Assembly: GCA_016206875.1 (NCBI GenBank)
Contig: JACQQR010000043.1
Location: 1 to 14,872, forward strand
Direction of reading: 5' to 3'
From: Candidatus Omnitrophota bacterium
Lineage (GTDB): Bacteria > Omnitrophota > Omnitrophia > Omnitrophales > JACROU01
DNA: 14,872 nucleotides
This document shows positions 1 to 8,678 of the stretch, one piece after another; within the stretch, counting starts at the first letter, position 1; each line of letters opens with the position of its first letter. The notes under the pieces were generated by a model. The model searched no databases. It had not been told where the DNA came from and worked only from the letters and a program-made list of their open reading frames with translations. A program made the translations under genes and the position numbers.

Positions 1-1
1 A

Positions 2-1702
2 AATAACAGAGGCATCAAAAATATCCGGTCCCAGCCTGTTTGGCGCACGCCTCCCACAGCATCTCTCGAATCACTTGAAGAAGAGAACACTCCCACGGCT
101 TCCAGTCTGGGCATGACGGATGAGGAATATGAGAGATGGCGCGCAAAAGAATTTGGCCGGCAGCCTGATTTTGGAGGGGGTGAAGAGTTTGAATCTGATG
201 AGGAGATACTACCCGATCAAAGCGGATTTTTCAGTGATGCCGACAACGCACTTTTTGTTCTAGTGGACGATAGCGTTGAGGAAGACGCGGAACTTGAAGC
301 AAAGCTGCAAAAACTCACTGCCAAAGTAGAAAATCAGGTACGAGAACAGAAGTGGGTAGAGGCTCGTGAAACGCTCTTAGAAATCTGCCGGCTTACTCCA
401 AATAATGAGAGCGAGTTAGGGCCGCTTTATTACATCTACAAGGGAAGAATTTTGCTGGGTCAAGAAGCATGGGTGCCGGCGCTCCAGAATTTTGCAAAAG
501 CTTCGAGACTGATCCATAAAGAGAAGGAATATGAAAATAGAGAAAGTGAATTGGCCGGTATCTTATTCTGTCAAATCAGAGCTTATTACGCATTAGGCGA
601 TTATAAACTTTTGGAAGAAAAAACTTCGGAAGCTCTTGAGGCACCCTATGCCTCAGCTTTCAACCGGCAGGCGAAGTTCATCATTCGCAGACTGAGAGGA
701 GTGGCCAGATTATTTTTACATAAATATGGAGAGGCAAAAGATGATTTTTCAACTCTGATTCAATCCGCTCGAAACGAACTCATCCCGACTGAGCTCGAAA
801 AGGCCTATATAGGCCTCATCTTCGCCAATCGAAAACTCGAATTAACGAGTGCAGAAGAGGAAGCATTTCATGAAGCATTGCAGTTAGCTACAGAGACCCC
901 CTTATTATCTATTTATGGGGCCATAAAAAGTTATGAAGAAAAAAATTGGCAAGCTGTGCATGAGGCATTGGGCAATGCCGAAATAGCCGCTTTGGTGATG
1001 CAAAGGCCATGGGATCTTTTCATGGTGGATTATGTCTACGCCGAATTGTTTCATGCCTTGGGGGAAGATACACTCGCCATCGGTTTACTTGTGGTTATGC
1101 GATTGGCGGATCCCTTATATCTGCCCGCCCTCAGTTTGCTTTCGCGTATTTATTGGCGGCTTGGCTCAAGAGAACAGGCGCACTCTTTTTTCCGTGGCGC
1201 CGAATTTATAAAAAATCCGCAACCTAACGCGCTGACATTCGCCGAGTTTCAGGAAAAAATGGGAGCTGATTCAACAAGTCTCGCCCTATTCTCACCGGAA
1301 GTTTTGGCTTATTTTTTTCGAGAAAGCAGGGCGGGTGTAATTTCTTATTCCTGGTGGGGCGAAAGATGGATGAAAGCGCTTTCAAGAGTACATAATTTGG
1401 AAGCGCGGATTCATTATGCCAGAATTGCATTGGAACAATGCCCTGACTTTTCGCCCATTATGCAGGTCATTGAAAAAATCTCGGGTACAGATCCTTTAAA
1501 CCCGCAGGCTGAAAGCCTGGGCGAGCCATCTCGTGAAGCTCAAGAGTTTGTTATCGATGCCTCCGGCGGAATTATAGGTTTGGGGCGCACTAACACTAAA
1601 GTGACAGTCACTGAAGTGACAGTCACTAAAGTGACAGTCACTTTGCTCGGTATGCTAAGTATGTCAGAAAATTCTAGCCAAAGAATTTCCATCATGGCAT
1701 AA
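2..1702 (+). CDS. TPR-like helical repeat protein, 5'-truncated by window edge
   Basis: Function not recognised. The frame is open from base 2 to the TAA at 1700-1702. The first in-frame ATG is at 113, but the upstream codons are also free of stops, contain no ATG, GTG or TTG, and no Shine-Dalgarno sequence precedes 113, so the gene probably starts outside the window. Numbering from that Met, residues 1-55 are acidic and low in complexity, about 57-80 are charged and coiled-coil-like, and about 80-370 are alternating amphipathic helices with TPR-style Ala/Gly/Tyr/Leu spacing (for example WVEARETLLEICRLTPNN and LGSREQAHSFFRGAEF). This suggests a protein-interaction scaffold. No enzyme motif or membrane segment is visible in the part present. 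The tail is odd: residues 496-510 read KVTVT-EVTVT-KVTVT and are encoded by a tandem DNA repeat, then 19 non-repeat residues precede the stop. gltB starts 10 bases downstream, but a functional link is doubtful. Confidence 0.7.
   Translation, partial: NNRGIKNIRSQPVWRTPPTASLESLEEENTPTASSLGMTDEEYERWRAKEFGRQPDFGGGEEFESDEEILPDQSGFFSDADNALFVLVDDSVEEDAELEAKLQKLTAKVENQVREQKWVEARETLLEICRLTPNNESELGPLYYIYKGRILLGQEAWVPALQNFAKASRLIHKEKEYENRESELAGILFCQIRAYYALGDYKLLEEKTSEALEAPYASAFNRQAKFIIRRLRGVARLFLHKYGEAKDDFSTLIQSARNELIPTELEKAYIGLIFANRKLELTSAEEEAFHEALQLATETPLLSIYGAIKSYEEKNWQAVHEALGNAEIAALVMQRPWDLFMVDYVYAELFHALGEDTLAIGLLVVMRLADPLYLPALSLLSRIYWRLGSREQAHSFFRGAEFIKNPQPNALTFAEFQEKMGADSTSLALFSPEVLAYFFRESRAGVISYSWWGERWMKALSRVHNLEARIHYARIALEQCPDFSPIMQVIEKISGTDPLNPQAESLGEPSREAQEFVIDASGGIIGLGRTNTKVTVTEVTVTKVTVTLLGMLSMSENSSQRISIMA
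1598..1644. repeat. Three tandem 15-bp palindromic units inside the 3' end of the TPR gene
   Basis: Three copies of (a/g)aagtgacagtcact lie at an exact 15-bp period (cores at 1600-1612, 1615-1627 and 1630-1642). Each core AGTGAC-A-GTCACT is a perfect 6-bp inverted repeat around one base, and the whole array is near-palindromic (starts aaagtgac, ends gtcacttt). The period is a multiple of three, so the reading frame stays open and encodes the V-T-V-T tail. The same GTGACAGTCAC core recurs at 8636-8665 between cobS and cobQ, so this is a dispersed element. It could form an RNA hairpin. No function is known to me. Confidence 0.9.
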
Positions 1703-1712
1703 TCGCAAATGT

Positions 1713-4700
1713 ATGGAAAACCTATCTAAACAACTCACTCCCAATGGCATGCCGGCTCAGGGGCTTTATCACCCCTCATTTGAACATGAGGCCTGTGGTG
1801 TGGGCTTTGTCGTGGATGTGAAAGGGAGAAAGTCTCACAAAATAGTCCGCTCCGCCCTTGAGGTGCTTCGTAATCTTCATCACCGGGGCGCCAGCGGCGC
1901 TGAGAAAAACACGGGTGATGGGGCCGGAATCCTCCTCCAAATTCCGCATGGTTTTTTAAAAGAAGTTTCAAGAGGCCTGGGTATTTATCTGCCAAAACCG
2001 GGCGAGTATGGGGTGGGTATGGTGTTTTTGCCTCCCCACGCCGGCCAGCGAAAAAATTGCGAAAGAATATTCGAAGATATTATCCGCCAGGAGGGCCAGC
2101 ATTTTCTGGGCTGGCGTACAGTGCCTACCCACGACAGCCAGCTGGGAGAAACCGCAAAATTTGGAGAGCCATTTATCCGTCAGATTTTCGTAGGCCGAAG
2201 CGCCAAAATTGAAGATGACATGGCTTTTGAACGCAAACTTTATGTGATTCGCCGCCGCGGCGAAAACGCCATCCGTTATGGCAAAGTAAAAGGCGGCGAC
2301 TATTTTTACATTGCCAGCCTTTCCTACCGCACCCTGGTCTATAAAGGGATGCTCATGGCGGATCAACTGGAAGATTTTTATCCGGAACTTCTTGAGCCTT
2401 CCATAGAAAGCGCGCTGGCTTTGGTGCACTCCCGATTCAGCACGAATACTTTTCCCAGCTGGATGCGTGCCCATCCGTATCGATTCATTGCGCACAACGG
2501 AGAAATCAACACACTCAGGGGCAATGTCAATTGGATGCACGCGCGTCAGGCGCTTTGTGAATCGGGACTATTGGGTGAGGACATCAAGAAACTGCTCCCT
2601 ATCATTCCGCCGGACGGCTCGGATTCGGCCATGTTCGACAATTGCCTGGAATTTTTAGTGCTCGCCGGACGCTCACTCCCGCATGCCGTGATGATGATGA
2701 TCCCCGAGCCTTGGTCCAATCACGAGAGCATGAGTGATGAAAAAAAAGCCTTCTATGAATACCACAGCGCGCTCATGGAACCGTGGGACGGCCCGGCTTC
2801 CATTGCTTTTACCGATGGTGTCCAGATTGGCGCAGTCCTGGATCGCAACGGTCTTCGCCCTTCACGCTACTATGTCACCAAAGACGGACTGGTGATTATG
2901 GCTTCTGAAGTCGGCGTGCTGGACGTGGCTCCCGAAAATGTGCTGGAGAAGGGAAGGCTTCAGCCCGGGCGCATGTTTCTGGTGGACACTCAAGAGGGAC
3001 GCATTGTTGCGGATCAGGAGCTGAAGAAAAAGATTGCTACGGAACATCCTTATCGCCTCTGGTTGGATGAAAACCTGGTGCGTCTTGAAGATTTACCTGA
3101 GCCGCTGAATATTGCGGAGCCCGACCACAAAACCGTTTTGGCGCGCCAGAAGGCATTTGGTTATACCTTCGAAGAGCTCAGGAAAATTCTTCTGCCCATG
3201 GCGCAAAACGGGGTGGAGCCTGTAGGCTCGATGGGCAATGACGCCCCACTGGCCGTGCTCTCAAGCCGGCCTCAGTTGCTGTACAATTATTTCAAGCAAT
3301 TATTTGCGCAGGTGACCAATCCGCCTATTGATTGCATTCGCGAAGAAATCGTGACTGCAACCGACACACTGGTGGGGCGAGAAGGGAATTTGCTCGAGCC
3401 GGTTCCCAAAAGCGCCAGGCTCATCAAGCTTGCCAGTCCGATTCTCACCAATGAAGAATTTGAAAAATTAAAGCATGTGAACCATCCCGATTTCAAATCC
3501 ATGACTCTGTCTATTCTATATTCAATAGATGAAGGCGCGCACGCTCTGGGATCGGCTCTTGAGGCGCTTTATGAAAAAGCAAGCAAGGCGATTGGCGAAG
3601 GAGTGAATGTTCTGATTCTTTCGGATCGTGGGGTGGATGCCAAGCATGCCACTATTCCGGCCCTGTTGGCGGTTTCAGGATTGCATCATCATTTGATTCG
3701 TGAGGGAACACGCACCCGCGTGGGGCTCATTTTGGAATCAGGCGAGCCGCGTGAAGTGCATCATTATGCACTGCTTATCGGATACGGGGCGGGAGCCATT
3801 AATCCCTACCTGGCTTTTGAAAGTTTGGATGATCTCATCCGGCAGCGCGTCCTCATGGGCATGGATCACAAAACTGCAGTGAAAAATTATGTCAAGGCGG
3901 TGGCAAAAGGTGTGGTGAAAACCATGTCGAAAATGGGCATTTCCACCATTCAAAGTTACCGGGGCGCTCAAATTTTCGAGGCGATCGGCATCAATCAAAA
4001 AGTCATCGATCGTTATTTCACCTGGACACCCTCTCGCGTGGAAGGCATCGGACTGGAAGAGCTGGCTGAAGAAATCTCAAAACGCCATCGCGCGGCTTTT
4101 CCTGCGCGGGAATCGAATGGCCAGGCGCTTGAGTCCGGCGGCACGTATCAGTGGCGAGCCGAAGGAGAATATCATCTCTTTAATCCCGACACGATTCACA
4201 AGCTTCAGCGGGCCTGCCGCACCAACGACAAGAAGACTTTCACCGAATATTCCACGTTGGTCAATGAGCAGTCTGAGCATCTCTGCACCCTGCGAAGTCT
4301 TTTCGAATTGAAGTTTGCCGCCAAACCCATTCCACTTGAAGAGGTGGAACCGGCAGAGTCCATCATGAAACGTTTTAAAACCGGCGCTATGTCTTATGGT
4401 TCTATCAGCCAGGAGGCGCACGAGTCGCTTGCGATTGCGATGAATCGCATCGGCGGAAAAAGCAATACAGGCGAGGGGGGCGAAGACGCTGCCCGTTTCG
4501 TTCCGGAGCCAAATGGCGATTCCAAACGGAGCGCGATTAAACAGGTGGCTTCCGGGCGGTTTGGCGTTACCAGTGAGTATTTAGTCAATGCCGATGAGCT
4601 TCAAATTAAGATGGCGCAAGGCGCCAAACCCGGCGAGGGCGGCCAGCTTCCGGGCCAGAAAGTATATCCCTGGATAGCCAAGACACGGCATTCCACACCC

Positions 4701-6329
4701 GGTGTGGGACTGATTTCACCGCCTCCGCATCATGATATCTATTCGATTGAAGACTTGGCCGAGCTGATTCATGATCTGAAGAACGCGAATCCGCGCGCCC
4801 GCATCAATGTGAAACTGGTTTCTGAAGTGGGAGTGGGCACCATTGCGGCAGGAGTGGCCAAGGCGCATGCCGACGTGGTGCTGATCAGCGGTTATGACGG
4901 AGGAACAGGCGCTTCGCCTCTTTCCAGCATACAGCACGCGGGTGTTCCCTGGGAGTTGGGTGTGGCCGAGACGCATCAGACTTTGGTGCTGAATAATTTG
5001 CGAAGCCGCATTGTGGTGGAAACCGACGGACAGCTGAAGACCGGCCGCGATGTGGTGATTGCCTCGCTGCTCGGCGCCGAAGAGTTTGGTTTTGCCACTG
5101 CGCCGCTTGTCGTGTTGGGATGCATTATGATGCGGGCCTGCCACTTGAATACTTGTCCGGTCGGCGTAGCCACGCAAGACCCGGAGCTTCGAAAAGAATT
5201 TCGCGGGAATCCTGCTCATGTTGTCAATTTCATGCGTTTTATCGCCGAAGAAATGCGCGAACTGATGGCCAAACTGGGGCTGCGCACCGTGAGTGAAATG
5301 GTGGGACACACCGACAGGCTTGATTTCAAAAAGGCCGTGAACCACTGGAAAGCCCGTGGGTTGGATTATTCAAATATTCTTCACTTGCCCGATGTGCCAA
5401 AGGGAGTGGGCACTTGCTGCCAGATTGCACAGGATCATGGTCTCACCAACGCGCTGGATAATCAGGTGCTTCTGGAACTGGCCGAGCCCGCGCTTTCGCG
5501 CGGCGAAAAAGTTCACGCCACATTGCCTATCCGGAACACGAATCGCGTAGTAGGAACCATTCTTGGAAGCGAAGTGACGCGCCGCTACGGCGCCAAAGGA
5601 CTTCCGGACGGAACCATTCATCTTCATTTTCAGGGCTCGGCGGGGCAAAGTTTCGGCGCCTTTCTGCCGCACGGAATTACACTGGAGCTTGAGGGCGATT
5701 CCAATGACTACATCGGCAAGGGGCTTTCAGGCGGAAGAATTATCGTGTATCCGCCACGGAAATCCACATTTAAGCCTGAGGAAAATATTGTGGTCGGCAA
5801 TGTCGCTTTTTACGGAGCCACTTCCGGAGAGGCTTTTATCCGCGGTGTGGCGGGCGAGCGATTTTGTGTGCGAAATAGCGGCGTGCATGCCGTTGTGGAA
5901 GCGGTGGGAGACCACGGCTGTGAGTACATGACCGGCGGACGCGTGATTGTGCTGGGCTCGACGGGACGCAATTTCGCGGCGGGGATGTCCGGCGGCGTTG
6001 CTTATGTGCTGGATCTCGAGGGTGATTTTTCCACGCGTTTAAATCAACAAATGGTGGCGCTTGAGCGCCTGGACTCTCCCGAAGAAATCGCCTTCCTTCG
6101 TGAAATGGTTCATCGTCATATTGAATACACGGGCAGTGCTTATGCGGCTCGCATTCTTGGGCTTTGGGATGAGATGGTTCCGAAGTTTGTTCGCGTGATG
6201 CCTAAAGATTACAAACGCGTGCTGATGGCTCTGGATCGGGTGAAAAGCACAGGGTTGAGCGGCGAAGAAGCCGTTATGGCGGCGTTTGAGGAAAACTGTA
6301 AAGACCTCTCCCGAGTCGGGGGGAATTAA
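1713..6329 (+). CDS. gltB: Glutamate synthase (NADPH) large subunit
   Basis: Makes glutamate from 2-oxoglutarate and glutamine-derived ammonia, with electrons from GltD; cytoplasmic. At 1538 aa it has the usual GltB length and full domain order. Residues 28 to about 430 are the class II glutaminase, with Cys28 in HEACGVGF as the N-terminal nucleophile exposed after removal of a 27-residue propeptide, and HNGEINTLRGN downstream. A central linker domain follows. The FMN and 2-oxoglutarate synthase domain spans about 870-1220 (TGAMSYGSIS, GEGGQLPGQK, ISGYDGGTGASP), with [3Fe-4S] ligands C1137, C1143 and C1148 spaced C-x5-C-x4-C. The Gly-rich beta-helix domain lies at about 1270-1500. The ATG at 1713 has no clear Shine-Dalgarno sequence; an in-frame ATG at 1749 (MPAQGLYHP) also fits family N-termini and leaves Cys28 intact. 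gltD follows after 96 bases containing a repeat hairpin. Confidence 0.97.
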   Translation: MENLSKQLTPNGMPAQGLYHPSFEHEACGVGFVVDVKGRKSHKIVRSALEVLRNLHHRGASGAEKNTGDGAGILLQIPHGFLKEVSRGLGIYLPKPGEYGVGMVFLPPHAGQRKNCERIFEDIIRQEGQHFLGWRTVPTHDSQLGETAKFGEPFIRQIFVGRSAKIEDDMAFERKLYVIRRRGENAIRYGKVKGGDYFYIASLSYRTLVYKGMLMADQLEDFYPELLEPSIESALALVHSRFSTNTFPSWMRAHPYRFIAHNGEINTLRGNVNWMHARQALCESGLLGEDIKKLLPIIPPDGSDSAMFDNCLEFLVLAGRSLPHAVMMMIPEPWSNHESMSDEKKAFYEYHSALMEPWDGPASIAFTDGVQIGAVLDRNGLRPSRYYVTKDGLVIMASEVGVLDVAPENVLEKGRLQPGRMFLVDTQEGRIVADQELKKKIATEHPYRLWLDENLVRLEDLPEPLNIAEPDHKTVLARQKAFGYTFEELRKILLPMAQNGVEPVGSMGNDAPLAVLSSRPQLLYNYFKQLFAQVTNPPIDCIREEIVTATDTLVGREGNLLEPVPKSARLIKLASPILTNEEFEKLKHVNHPDFKSMTLSILYSIDEGAHALGSALEALYEKASKAIGEGVNVLILSDRGVDAKHATIPALLAVSGLHHHLIREGTRTRVGLILESGEPREVHHYALLIGYGAGAINPYLAFESLDDLIRQRVLMGMDHKTAVKNYVKAVAKGVVKTMSKMGISTIQSYRGAQIFEAIGINQKVIDRYFTWTPSRVEGIGLEELAEEISKRHRAAFPARESNGQALESGGTYQWRAEGEYHLFNPDTIHKLQRACRTNDKKTFTEYSTLVNEQSEHLCTLRSLFELKFAAKPIPLEEVEPAESIMKRFKTGAMSYGSISQEAHESLAIAMNRIGGKSNTGEGGEDAARFVPEPNGDSKRSAIKQVASGRFGVTSEYLVNADELQIKMAQGAKPGEGGQLPGQKVYPWIAKTRHSTPGVGLISPPPHHDIYSIEDLAELIHDLKNANPRARINVKLVSEVGVGTIAAGVAKAHADVVLISGYDGGTGASPLSSIQHAGVPWELGVAETHQTLVLNNLRSRIVVETDGQLKTGRDVVIASLLGAEEFGFATAPLVVLGCIMMRACHLNTCPVGVATQDPELRKEFRGNPAHVVNFMRFIAEEMRELMAKLGLRTVSEMVGHTDRLDFKKAVNHWKARGLDYSNILHLPDVPKGVGTCCQIAQDHGLTNALDNQVLLELAEPALSRGEKVHATLPIRNTNRVVGTILGSEVTRRYGAKGLPDGTIHLHFQGSAGQSFGAFLPHGITLELEGDSNDYIGKGLSGGRIIVYPPRKSTFKPEENIVVGNVAFYGATSGEAFIRGVAGERFCVRNSGVHAVVEAVGDHGCEYMTGGRVIVLGSTGRNFAAGMSGGVAYVLDLEGDFSTRLNQQMVALERLDSPEEIAFLREMVHRHIEYTGSAYAARILGLWDEMVPKFVRVMPKDYKRVLMALDRVKSTGLSGEEAVMAAFEENCKDLSRVGGN

Positions 6330-6334
6330 AACGG

Positions 6335-6417
6335 AGCACCAGCACACCAGCACACCAGCGCACCGGTAAAAACAAACAGTTTTTTCTGATGCTCTGGTAA
6401 CTGGTGCCCTGGTGCAC
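6335..6417. repeat. gltB-gltD intergenic inverted array with an 8-bp word
   Basis: The left arm is agcacc, agcacacc, agcacacc, agcgcacc (6335-6364). The right arm reads gctctggt, aactggt, gccctggt, gcac (6391-6417) and is approximately the reverse complement of the same word. A 26-base spacer holding cagttttttctg separates them. Neither arm codes for anything: gltB stops at 6329 and gltD starts at 6426. The RNA could fold into an imperfect stem just before the gltD start codon. This is the same architecture as the arrays at 12460 and 13791, but with an unrelated word. Confidence 0.85.
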
Positions 6418-6425
6418 TATTTATC

Positions 6426-7910
6426 ATGGGAAACCCTACTGGTTTTAAAACAATAGAACGCCAGACGCCCGAGGACATTCCCGTCCTCGTCCGGATCAAA
6501 AATTGGGACGAATTCCATTTGCCCATGCCGGAGGAGGAGCTCGGGAATCAGGGAGCTCGCTGCATGGATTGCGGAGTTCCTTTTTGCCACTCCGGAGAAC
6601 TTCTTTCGGGAATGGCCCGCGGCTGTCCGCTTCACAATTTGATTCCGGAATGGAATGATCTGGTGTATCGCGGATTTTGGCAGGAAGCGCTTGTGCGGCT
6701 TTTGCGCACCAATAATTTCCCCGAGTTTACCGGCAGGGTTTGCCCCGCGCCTTGCGAAGGCTCCTGCGTGCTCGGTATTACCAGCCCTCCCGTGACCATC
6801 AAAAATATTGAATCGGCTATTGCTGACAAAGGATTTGAACAGGGTTGGATGACTGTAGATTTGCCCCAAAAGAGAACGGGGAAAAAAGTGGCAGTGGTGG
6901 GCTCGGGTCCGGCCGGCCTGGCTGGGGCAAGCCAGCTGAATAAGGCAGGGCATTGGGTCACTGTTTTTGAGCGCGCCGACCGCGCGGGCGGGCTCTTGAT
7001 GTATGGTATCCCCAATATGAAACTTGAAAAAAAAGTTGTCGAGCGCCGCGTGACATTGATGAAAGAAGCCGGCATCGAGTTTCGACTGAATACGGAAGTG
7101 GGAAAAAATTATCCCGCAGAAAAACTGCTCAAAGAATTTGACGCCGTGTTGCTTTGCATGGGGGCGACCCGGCCCCGGGATCTGCCTATCCCGGGCAGGG
7201 AGCTTTCAGGCGTTCATTTTGCCATGGAATTTCTTCACGCCAACACCCAAAGTCTTCTGGACGGAAAACCGGCGCCTCATTTTGTGTCCGCCGAAGCTAA
7301 GCATGTGATTGTGATTGGCGGTGGCGATACGGGAACCGATTGTGTGGCGACGGCTATCCGTCACGGCGTGCGCAGCCTCACCCAACTTGAAATTCTTCCC
7401 AAACCTCCCCTAAACCGTGATCCGAGTAATCCCTGGCCGGAATGGCCCAAGACGTACCGGATGGATTACGGCCAAGAGGAAGCTGCGGAACTTTTCGGCG
7501 CGGATCCGCGCCGGTATTTGGTGACGGCAAAACGATTTATTGGCAATGACTCCGGCCGTGTTCGGGCCATTGAGATTGTGCAGGTGGAGTGGCAAAAAAA
7601 TGAAAAGGGTGGTTTTATTCCAAAAGAAATTCCGGGCACCGAAGAGGTGCTTCCCGCAGATCTTGTTTTGCTTGCTATGGGTTTTTTGGGTCCTGAGGAC
7701 ACACTCCTCGGAGCTTTGGGGGTTGAACGGGACGTGCGAACGAATGTGAAAGCAGAGTATGGAAAATATGCCACCAGTATTCCCGGAGTTTTTGCCGCCG
7801 GAGACGTGCGCCGCGGCCAAAGCCTGGTGGTATGGGCCATTCATGAAGGCCGCAGCGCGGCCCGCGCCGCGGATCTCGCCTTAATGGGCCAAACCTCGCT
7901 TCCGGAATGA
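6426..7910 (+). CDS. gltD: Glutamate synthase (NADPH) small subunit
   Basis: FAD-dependent NADPH oxidoreductase that passes electrons through [4Fe-4S] clusters to GltB; cytoplasmic. At 494 aa it is full length. The N-terminal cluster-binding region has C46, C49, C54 and C67, then C106, C110 and C114 in RVCPAPCEGSC. FAD binds at GSGPAG (159-164), followed by FERADRAGGLLMYGIPNMK. The NADPH-binding Rossmann motif GGGDTG is at 298-303. The C-terminal FAD region reads PGVFAAGDVRRGQSLVVWA. The ATG at 6426 fits family N-termini (MGNPTGFKTIER) but has no Shine-Dalgarno sequence; the preceding bases are the end of a repeat hairpin, so translation may depend on ribosomes arriving from gltB or on RNA structure. 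The gene overlaps cobS by four bases (ATGA), so cobS is probably translationally coupled. Confidence 0.97.
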   Translation: MGNPTGFKTIERQTPEDIPVLVRIKNWDEFHLPMPEEELGNQGARCMDCGVPFCHSGELLSGMARGCPLHNLIPEWNDLVYRGFWQEALVRLLRTNNFPEFTGRVCPAPCEGSCVLGITSPPVTIKNIESAIADKGFEQGWMTVDLPQKRTGKKVAVVGSGPAGLAGASQLNKAGHWVTVFERADRAGGLLMYGIPNMKLEKKVVERRVTLMKEAGIEFRLNTEVGKNYPAEKLLKEFDAVLLCMGATRPRDLPIPGRELSGVHFAMEFLHANTQSLLDGKPAPHFVSAEAKHVIVIGGGDTGTDCVATAIRHGVRSLTQLEILPKPPLNRDPSNPWPEWPKTYRMDYGQEEAAELFGADPRRYLVTAKRFIGNDSGRVRAIEIVQVEWQKNEKGGFIPKEIPGTEEVLPADLVLLAMGFLGPEDTLLGALGVERDVRTNVKAEYGKYATSIPGVFAAGDVRRGQSLVVWAIHEGRSAARAADLALMGQTSLPE

Positions 7911-8641
7911 AAAGCTTTGTTGCCGCACTTCAATTTTTAACCGTGTTTCCCGTCGCAGCAAAATTTTCCACGGATTCATTTTCGCGCTCCGTGCGCTATT
8001 TCCCGCTCGTGGGCGTTATGCTTGCGGCCATTTTGGCCGCCGCGTACTGGCTCATGCGTTTTAAGTTGGATGACGGGCTCGTTTGCTTAATTCTGGTGAC
8101 GCTGCTTTTTTTTCTCACCAAAGGGCTTCATGCCGATGGAGTCTCTGACACCTTTGACGCGCTTTTTTCCGGGAAATCTAAAGATCAGATGCTCGATATT
8201 TTAAAAGATCCGCACTCCGGCGCGCTCGGCACTTCCGCGCTGATTCTCGTATTCTTGCTTAAAATTTTCTTGCTGAATAAAATTTATGAGTCGGAAAAAA
8301 TCGCAGCGCTTTTCTTAATGCTCGCCGGCTCGCGTGGGGGCATGAGCTTGATGCTGGGCGCTTTTCCATACGCCCGGGGCCCCGAGGGGCTGGGATTTGC
8401 ATTCAAAGAAAATTTAAAGCGCCTGGACTGGATGATGGCTTTGGGCATTTCCCTCGCTGTTGCGATTGTGGCCGCCGGTTTTTCGGGTGCGCTTGCGCTC
8501 ACTTTCGCCGTGGCCTCTATGTATGGATTTGCGGCCTATGCCGCAAAAAAACTGGGCGGCATAACCGGCGATGTGCTCGGCGCCGCCAACGAAATCGGCG
8601 AAATAGCTATTTTGTTTGGGTTGATTTTGCACTATAGGTGA
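7907..8641 (+). CDS. cobS: Adenosylcobinamide-GDP ribazoletransferase (cobalamin synthase)
   Basis: Joins adenosylcobinamide-GDP to alpha-ribazole (or its phosphate) at the last stage of cobalamin assembly, in the inner membrane. At 244 aa it has the family length. The signature HADGVSDTFDAL at residues 75-86 contains the conserved acidic residues, and DPHSGALG at 101-108 is the second family motif. About six hydrophobic helices are visible (around 33-50, 57-71, 109-125, 133-150, 176-195 and 197-212), then GGITGDVLGAANEIGE, another family motif, and a final helix. The start ATG overlaps the gltD stop. The stop TGA (8639-8641) lies inside a palindromic repeat. Its partner in the pathway, cobQ, follows 37 bases later. 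No cobalamin riboswitch is visible near either gene. Confidence 0.95.
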   Translation: MKSFVAALQFLTVFPVAAKFSTDSFSRSVRYFPLVGVMLAAILAAAYWLMRFKLDDGLVCLILVTLLFFLTKGLHADGVSDTFDALFSGKSKDQMLDILKDPHSGALGTSALILVFLLKIFLLNKIYESEKIAALFLMLAGSRGGMSLMLGAFPYARGPEGLGFAFKENLKRLDWMMALGISLAVAIVAAGFSGALALTFAVASMYGFAAYAAKKLGGITGDVLGAANEIGEIAILFGLILHYR

Positions 8642-8665
8642 CAGTCACCTCAGTGACTGTCACCT
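8636..8665. repeat. GTGACAGTCAC palindromic repeat spanning the cobS stop
   Basis: The 15-bp palindrome AGGTGAC-A-GTCACCT (8636-8650) is followed by an inverted copy, CAGTGACTGTCACCT (8651-8665). Outer arms aggtgacagtcac (8636-8648) and gtgactgtcacct (8653-8665) are perfect 13-bp reverse complements around ctca, so the RNA could form a strong hairpin. The cobS stop codon is the TGA inside the left arm. The core matches the array at 1598-1644. There is no T-run behind it, so it is not an intrinsic terminator. Confidence 0.92.
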
Positions 8666-8678
8666 TGGGGGGTTATCC

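Noticed and set aside
1598..1644. Possible CRISPR-like array
   Set aside because: Units are adjacent 15-mers with no unique spacers, and no cas gene is present.
1968..2540. 190-aa antisense open frame in gltB
   Set aside because: Shadow of the glutaminase domain; no recognisable motif or ribosome-binding site.
4716..5345. 209-aa antisense open frame inside gltB
   Set aside because: It lies opposite the highly conserved FMN domain of gltB, and its His/Gln-rich composition is what antisense reading of codon-biased DNA gives.
6632..7075. 147-aa antisense open frame in gltD
   Set aside because: Shadow of the cysteine-rich and FAD-binding region of gltD.
8642..8678. Possible cobalamin riboswitch before cobQ
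   Set aside because: The gap is only 37 bases and is filled by the palindromic repeat; no B12-box sequence was seen near cobS or cobQ.
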